Source: Treponema sp.
Lineage (GTDB): Bacteria; Spirochaetota; Spirochaetia; Treponematales; Breznakiellaceae
Direction of reading: 5' to 3'
DNA: 64,000 nucleotides
Assembly (NCBI GenBank): GCA_009777735.1
Contig: WRLF01000004.1
Coordinates: forward strand, 62,001 to 126,000
Below are positions 59,449 to 64,000 of the stretch, piece by piece (the stretch's first letter is position 1; the number at the start of each line of letters is the position of its first letter). A program made the translations under genes and the position numbers. The notes beneath the pieces are model-generated. The model was not told the DNA's origin. It did no database searches and saw only the letters and a list, made by a program, of their open reading frames with translations.

Positions 59449-61962
59449 CTATATTAACCCTTTCTGCACCGCAATACGGATTAGTTCTGCCAGGTTTTCG
59501 GCGCCCAGTTTGGAATAAATGCTGTTAATAACCATCTTTACGGTATTGACCGAAATGTCGTGGTTGTCGGCAATTTCCGTGCGGGAAAGGCCGCGGGAAA
59601 GATCGGCAAGGATGTCTGTTTCCCTCGGTGATAAAACAGCGCTGATCGTGATGTTGTTTACACGCCGGTATTCAGCGGCAACATGTCCGCGGTTTTTGGC
59701 ATAAATGGCCGCTTTCCGGTTGATCGTTTCAAGCCAGGGTTTGGGAATGCCGGATGCTGATTCCTTGAGAGCGGAAGCTGCCAGGGTTCGCATGTCTTTG
59801 CCCATTTCAATGAAGGGTAAAATGATATTGTTGGGTGACGCTGTATTATATGCTTCTTCCAGCGCGGCAAATGCAAGAGACTTTTCCTTCATTTTATAAT
59901 GGGTGCAGGCTTCCATCACGAGCATCTCAACACGCTCAAAAAGAAACGATTCCCGGTGTTTCATTTCTCCGATATACGACAAAAGAGGATTATAATCCCG
60001 TGTAATATAGCAATAATATGCTTTCATCCGGTTAATAAAATTTTCCATAAAACCGGCATGGCTGTAAGGAGAAAAATCATCTTTGAACCAGCCGGGAACA
60101 TTTTCCGGCATGTTGAGAATATAGTAATACCAGGCAAGACAGATATCGTAATTCGTAAAGCGATCGGGGTATTCTGTTTCACTTAATTGATCCTTAATGC
60201 CCCGGACTGCCTGCTGCGCTTTGGGAAAATTGCCGCGCGCAACACTTAAGCGCAGGATATAAAACAACGCCATGTGGATAATGCCAAACTGCCGGTGTTC
60301 TTTTGCCTGTTTCAGCGCTCTGATGACGAATGGTTCCGCCGCACGGTTATCACCCTGGTAATATTTCAGTTCACCCCGCGCCAGTTCTATTTCACCGGAC
60401 AATAATCCGCCGATATTTTTTGATATAAGTGCTGACATGCGGGCTGTCGCAGCAATAAATTCTTCCGGAGCGCCTTTCCTTGAGGAACCGGCGCGGTTAA
60501 TCCAGGCTCCCGGATGATACACGGGAAATGTACCCGGATTAACGGGACCGATTGAAGCAGGCGGTCCGCCAAGGCATGTGCAGAATTTTTCAACATAAAC
60601 ATCAAAATCATAGCGATCATCCGTTGTGCACAGCAGGGCGCGCAGATAACTCCAGGAAAAATACAGGCGGCTGAGGGTGCGTTTTTTTGATTCACTGTCT
60701 TCGAGTTTTAAAAGCCTGGCTTCATAATATTCGAGCAGATCTTTTGCTTTTTCCAGGAGACCCTGGCACAGACAGGAACGAACATGGAGCACAGGAAGAA
60801 GATCAACGGTATCAAACGCCTGTTCAGGGGCGCGATCAAAAATTTCCAAGGCGAATTTTGCGATATTCTCCGGTATCTGGACAGGAAAAGCAAACAGTAT
60901 TGGTACAATAGATTCATAATCCCCTGTTTTTTCATAATACGACAAAGCATCAATTTTAAAATCATTTTTGTCGCACCATTTCCCCGCAATCCGGTACGCT
61001 TCACATTTTTGATCTTCATCAAGAATATCCTGTTTTTGGCGCAGAAATTCCAGAAAAAGATGATGGATGAGGTATGTATTGGTATGACTGTCCCTGCGGA
61101 TATAGGCGCTTTGCTCTTCCATCCCGGCAATCAGGTCTTTATCATGTCCCGCCAAAAGTACAATAAGGTCAACGGACAAATGATCTATAAGGGAAAGGCG
61201 CACCAAAAAAGGCCGGAGGTGGTCGGAAAGCCCGTCCCATATTTCAGTTTCCATGAGCCGGAAAATATTTGATTTCATCGCATTGCGGGTATACCCTTTG
61301 TATCCCGGCGCTTTTTCGTATGACCGTGCAATAAAGTTAATGGCAAAAACCCAGCCTTCGGTGTCTAGCATTATATTGCGTATAACATCAGGCTGCACAG
61401 CAATGTTCAATTGGCGGAAATAACCGGAAAGTTCATCATCGCTGAAATGCAGGTCATTTTCATTGATGCCGAACAAAAGGTCTTTTACAGCCAGCGCTGC
61501 GGTATTGATACCGGGAGCAGACCGGCAAACAAAAAACGCCGACGTACCCGGCGGCATTTTTTGAATGATACATTCTTCCACAAAGCGAATCACCTGCCGG
61601 TCTTCAATGAGATGAAAATCATCAAAGATCAATACCCGCCGCTTCATCAAAACAAGATCACGCGACAGCGTCACATATTGATTGCGCTTGTCTGAGGTAT
61701 CGGGAAAGCCCAGTTTTGTATATTCCGCAGCAAGGGGTTTGTTTACCTGCGCTACGGCATGGGTATAATTTTCCCAAAAACGCGCGCCGACATTATCCCG
61801 TTCGGAAAGCTGCATCCATAAAGTTACAGCCTTGTATTTCCGCACAAAGTCCTGCACAGCGCTCGTTTTACCGTACCCGGCCCCGGCGCATACAACAACA
61901 ACCGGGTATCGGACCGCTTGTGAAAATAATTCATGTAACCGCGGCCGCTCAAAATGGTACAT
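59449..61962 (-). CDS. MalT/LuxR-type STAND transcription regulator
   Basis: This is an 837-residue protein. A P-loop AGAGYGKT (residues 26-33) opens a STAND-type NTPase domain, with LIFDDFHLIED as Walker B-type. A winged-helix and a long TPR-like helical region follow, and the C terminus (LSPRETDILADLSRGLSRTEIADNHDISVNTVKMVINSIYSKLGAENLAELIRIA) is a LuxR HTH. The layout is that of MalT, an activator that senses a small molecule through its TPR domain. It starts 28 bp after the large surface protein, so the two are probably in one operon. Its target genes cannot be read from here; glycan genes are candidates. Confidence 0.92.
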   Translation of the reverse strand: MYHFERPRLHELFSQAVRYPVVVVCAGAGYGKTSAVQDFVRKYKAVTLWMQLSERDNVGARFWENYTHAVAQVNKPLAAEYTKLGFPDTSDKRNQYVTLSRDLVLMKRRVLIFDDFHLIEDRQVIRFVEECIIQKMPPGTSAFFVCRSAPGINTAALAVKDLLFGINENDLHFSDDELSGYFRQLNIAVQPDVIRNIMLDTEGWVFAINFIARSYEKAPGYKGYTRNAMKSNIFRLMETEIWDGLSDHLRPFLVRLSLIDHLSVDLIVLLAGHDKDLIAGMEEQSAYIRRDSHTNTYLIHHLFLEFLRQKQDILDEDQKCEAYRIAGKWCDKNDFKIDALSYYEKTGDYESIVPILFAFPVQIPENIAKFALEIFDRAPEQAFDTVDLLPVLHVRSCLCQGLLEKAKDLLEYYEARLLKLEDSESKKRTLSRLYFSWSYLRALLCTTDDRYDFDVYVEKFCTCLGGPPASIGPVNPGTFPVYHPGAWINRAGSSRKGAPEEFIAATARMSALISKNIGGLLSGEIELARGELKYYQGDNRAAEPFVIRALKQAKEHRQFGIIHMALFYILRLSVARGNFPKAQQAVRGIKDQLSETEYPDRFTNYDICLAWYYYILNMPENVPGWFKDDFSPYSHAGFMENFINRMKAYYCYITRDYNPLLSYIGEMKHRESFLFERVEMLVMEACTHYKMKEKSLAFAALEEAYNTASPNNIILPFIEMGKDMRTLAASALKESASGIPKPWLETINRKAAIYAKNRGHVAAEYRRVNNITISAVLSPRETDILADLSRGLSRTEIADNHDISVNTVKMVINSIYSKLGAENLAELIRIAVQKGLI

Positions 61963-61990
61963 AACAATGTTTTACTTTCCCCCTTACCCC

Positions 61991-64000
61991 CTACTCACCT
62001 ATCGGATAACTGAACTCAATGTTATTGGCCAGATACCCCAGTATGGGATCACCGTTCGGGCGGAAGTCCAGGTTGACTTTCTGGAACTTCGTGGAGCCGC
62101 CCTGCGGCGGGTCAATTGCCGGTACGGTGCGATATTCCCATCTGTTTGTGGTAAAGCCGTTGATGTCTACGCCGGGGTTCGCAATGGCAAGCGCCGTTGT
62201 GTTAATGGCTACTTTTGCCCAGGCGATTTTAATGGACTCGCGGCCGCCGGTTTCGGTAGCGTTGTAGTAGGCGATGTACGGCGTGCCTGCGGCAATGGCA
62301 GGAACACCCGTTGCCGCGGGTCTGCCGGGATGGAGTTTGATTTGTGTCCAGTTACCGACCGAGCCGTAAAAATCTACTGTTACATGAACAACGCCGGCGC
62401 CGCCCTCTGTAGTTGCCTGATAATCATGGATATAGATGTAGCTGAGTGTTGAGTCCAGGGCGTTGAAAGCGGCGATGTGCAGGCTATTGCTTGTTGTACT
62501 ATGCGCCATGGAAATGTGCATACCAACGTAATCGGGCAATATGGCCGGAGAAGATATCCAGGTGGGAGAAGTACCTACTGTGCCGTCCAGCGCCTGTGAG
62601 TACTTGATTCGAATTCTGCCTGCAGTTTCATCGTAGTAGGCAATGACCGCCCGGTTCGCCGAAGCTCCGTTGTCAACCACCATGGCAAAGTGGCTGGAGG
62701 CGCTTTCAGTCGCGTTGTTATCAACCGCTATTCTTCTGACGGTATCAATGGTGGTGTTAGTCGCACTGTTGTTGTTAAGGTTTGTGTAACCATCGTAACT
62801 CCTCCCGTGGAAATCAGTACGGTTCGTGGTCGTGTTCGTGGTATACAAACGACCGTTACCAGCTGTAGAGCTGTTGCCTATCCGGAAATGACGGAAAATG
62901 ATCTGCCGGGAATGTGCGTCATAGTACGACATATAATACCGGGCGAAACCGGTTACGGAATTACCCCGTGCAATGAGTTTGGGGTACGTGTATCTGTCCA
63001 GCATGAGTCCTGGAGCAAAATTATGTGTTTCCAGAGCAATACCGTTGTTGTTCTCAGCTCTACCGGCATTAGTACCAATAGCATTTGCATTGCTGGCCGA
63101 TACGCCGGGATATCCGGTGTACGTGGTTCCCTGCCCCCAGCCTGTCCCCCAGTTCGTAACATCGGTTGCCGCTCCCTGGGTATGCAATTCAGCAAACCGG
63201 TCGTACACAAGGTGGAAACTGGCGTTGTCACGGTTATATGCGGAAGCATGGATGTACCGGCCCGAATCGTCGCGTGCCATTCCCATGGAATCCCAGATAT
63301 TCGCTTTAATAAGATGTTCCGTGTCTATCCTGAACCCGGTGTCAATATTGAATATTGTCCGTTGGGGCATGGCATGGCTGGGGTTGTATGAACCCGCGTT
63401 TCTTACTGATGCAACATTTGAAGTTGGTGCCCAGTCAATACCGGTAGCGGAATTGCCAAGGGTTGCAGCTCCGGCAGTTCCGGTCCCTGTTCCCCCTGTC
63501 AGGTCTACATAGCCAAAGACCGGGTGCCCTTCCTGTTCAACATTGGTAATGCCGGCGCCGCTTCTGTTTTGCGTCATCATCATCACCGGGTAGTAGCCGT
63601 TAGCCACATTTGTCTTGACAACTTTGTAGAACTGGAGGTAGCGGTCGTCGTTTAGGGTGATGTTTCTCGTAATATAGCGGTCTGCATTACGGTTCGGCAT
63701 ATTCTCTTCATCAGAGCCGTTGGAACCTTCTATATCAGCAGTACTGGGAATAAGCTGGTACACAGTACCCACACTGGGATCGGGAGTACTCAGTCTCAGC
63801 CGGTAATCACCCAGGGCATTGTCGTTGTTGATGTTGTTCAGCGAACCAATGTTGTTGACAATGACCGTCAGATAACCGGAAACATTTGAGTTATTTGACA
63901 TGGTGAATGAGGTATACGGAGCCCCCATGCCTGAAGGGGTAAACGCTGTTCCCACTGCCGCATTACCGGGATTACCGGTAGTGGGATTGGGAGTCCTGTA
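61991..64000 (-). CDS. Large secreted protein, 3' part
   Basis: The frame is open to the right edge, so at least 669 residues of a larger protein lie here and the N terminus is outside. The sequence is rich in Asn, Thr and Gly. It holds repeated propeller-like units with the pattern '...AVIAYYDETAGRIRIKYSQ', 'YYMSYYDAHSRQIIFRHFRIG', 'PYIAYYNATE...SIKIAWAK'. This suggests a beta-propeller, sialidase- or concanavalin-like surface or secreted protein. No catalytic motif can be named. Large proteins of this style are found in treponemes (family knowledge, weak). The MalT-like regulator gene follows after 28 bp. Confidence 0.6.
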   Translation of the reverse strand, partial: YRTPNPTTGNPGNAAVGTAFTPSGMGAPYTSFTMSNNSNVSGYLTVIVNNIGSLNNINNDNALGDYRLRLSTPDPSVGTVYQLIPSTADIEGSNGSDEENMPNRNADRYITRNITLNDDRYLQFYKVVKTNVANGYYPVMMMTQNRSGAGITNVEQEGHPVFGYVDLTGGTGTGTAGAATLGNSATGIDWAPTSNVASVRNAGSYNPSHAMPQRTIFNIDTGFRIDTEHLIKANIWDSMGMARDDSGRYIHASAYNRDNASFHLVYDRFAELHTQGAATDVTNWGTGWGQGTTYTGYPGVSASNANAIGTNAGRAENNNGIALETHNFAPGLMLDRYTYPKLIARGNSVTGFARYYMSYYDAHSRQIIFRHFRIGNSSTAGNGRLYTTNTTTNRTDFHGRSYDGYTNLNNNSATNTTIDTVRRIAVDNNATESASSHFAMVVDNGASANRAVIAYYDETAGRIRIKYSQALDGTVGTSPTWISSPAILPDYVGMHISMAHSTTSNSLHIAAFNALDSTLSYIYIHDYQATTEGGAGVVHVTVDFYGSVGNWTQIKLHPGRPAATGVPAIAAGTPYIAYYNATETGGRESIKIAWAKVAINTTALAIANPGVDINGFTTNRWEYRTVPAIDPPQGGSTKFQKVNLDFRPNGDPILGYLANNIEFSYPIGE

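Overview
The window looks like an accessory, carbohydrate-focused part of a free-living or gut-associated spirochaete chromosome, most likely Treponema-like (for example a termite- or animal-gut treponeme). This is an inference from gene content: many short-lipobox lipoproteins, beta-helix and BspA-type surface proteins, glycyl radical chemistry, extracellular solute-binding proteins without a linked ATPase, and many toxin-antitoxin (TA) pairs. No rRNA or universal marker gene is present, so the genus stays tentative.

Layout. 1-2.6 kb: 3' end of a secreted discoidin/DUF5005-like protein and two tandem paralogous lipoproteins. 2.7-4.3 kb: two AT-rich TA modules (UPF0175/DUF3368 and Phd/RelE), followed by about 490 bp of dispersed repeats. 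4.8-8.3 kb, minus strand: an LplB/LplC-type sugar ABC importer with its binding lipoprotein. 8.4-29.6 kb, plus strand: a GH78 alpha-L-rhamnosidase, then a long operon with a good promoter (TTGACT-18-TATAAT). It holds two solute-binding proteins, two permease pairs, an NHL/TPR/YIP1 membrane protein, a DUF5696 protein, a GH38 alpha-mannosidase and a divergent GH38-like protein. 29.6-36.7 kb, minus strand: a tight six-gene operon with two Gfo/Idh/MocA dehydrogenases, two MtaA/UroD-like proteins, a glycyl radical enzyme activase and a glycyl radical enzyme whose active-site motif is unusual. 36.8-38.6 kb: a GH2 hydrolase. 38.6-45.4 kb, minus strand: a four-gene operon with a beta-helix lipoprotein, a BspA-like LRR lipoprotein, a SUMF1-fold lipoprotein and a second GH78. 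45.6-48.7 kb: a GH106-like hydrolase. 48.7-50 kb: ORF6N-domain gene and a decayed copy. 50-55.4 kb: beta-helix lipoprotein, DUF1861 protein and a third GH38. 55.5-56.3 kb: YiiX-like NlpC/P60 hydrolase.

56.27-59.35 kb is a small degenerate genomic island in the 3' end of a tRNA-Arg(CCG) gene. It is bounded by a 26-bp direct repeat, has paired 11-bp-spaced putative integrase arm sites at both ends, contains a truncated tyrosine recombinase, and is loaded with TA genes (AbrB-PIN, a broken UPF0175 gene, HicAB). The window ends with a MalT/LuxR-type regulator and the 3' part of a large secreted protein.

Working together, the genes suggest capture and breakdown of rhamnose- and mannose-containing glycans. 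Secreted or lipid-anchored glycosidases cut the polymer, three ABC permease systems (all lacking an ATPase here) import products, and GH38, GH2, DUF1861 and dehydrogenase proteins process them. The glycyl radical operon probably handles an unusual sugar-derived intermediate anaerobically. That operon is the best candidate for an undescribed system; the NHL/YIP1/DUF5696 transporter cluster is the second.
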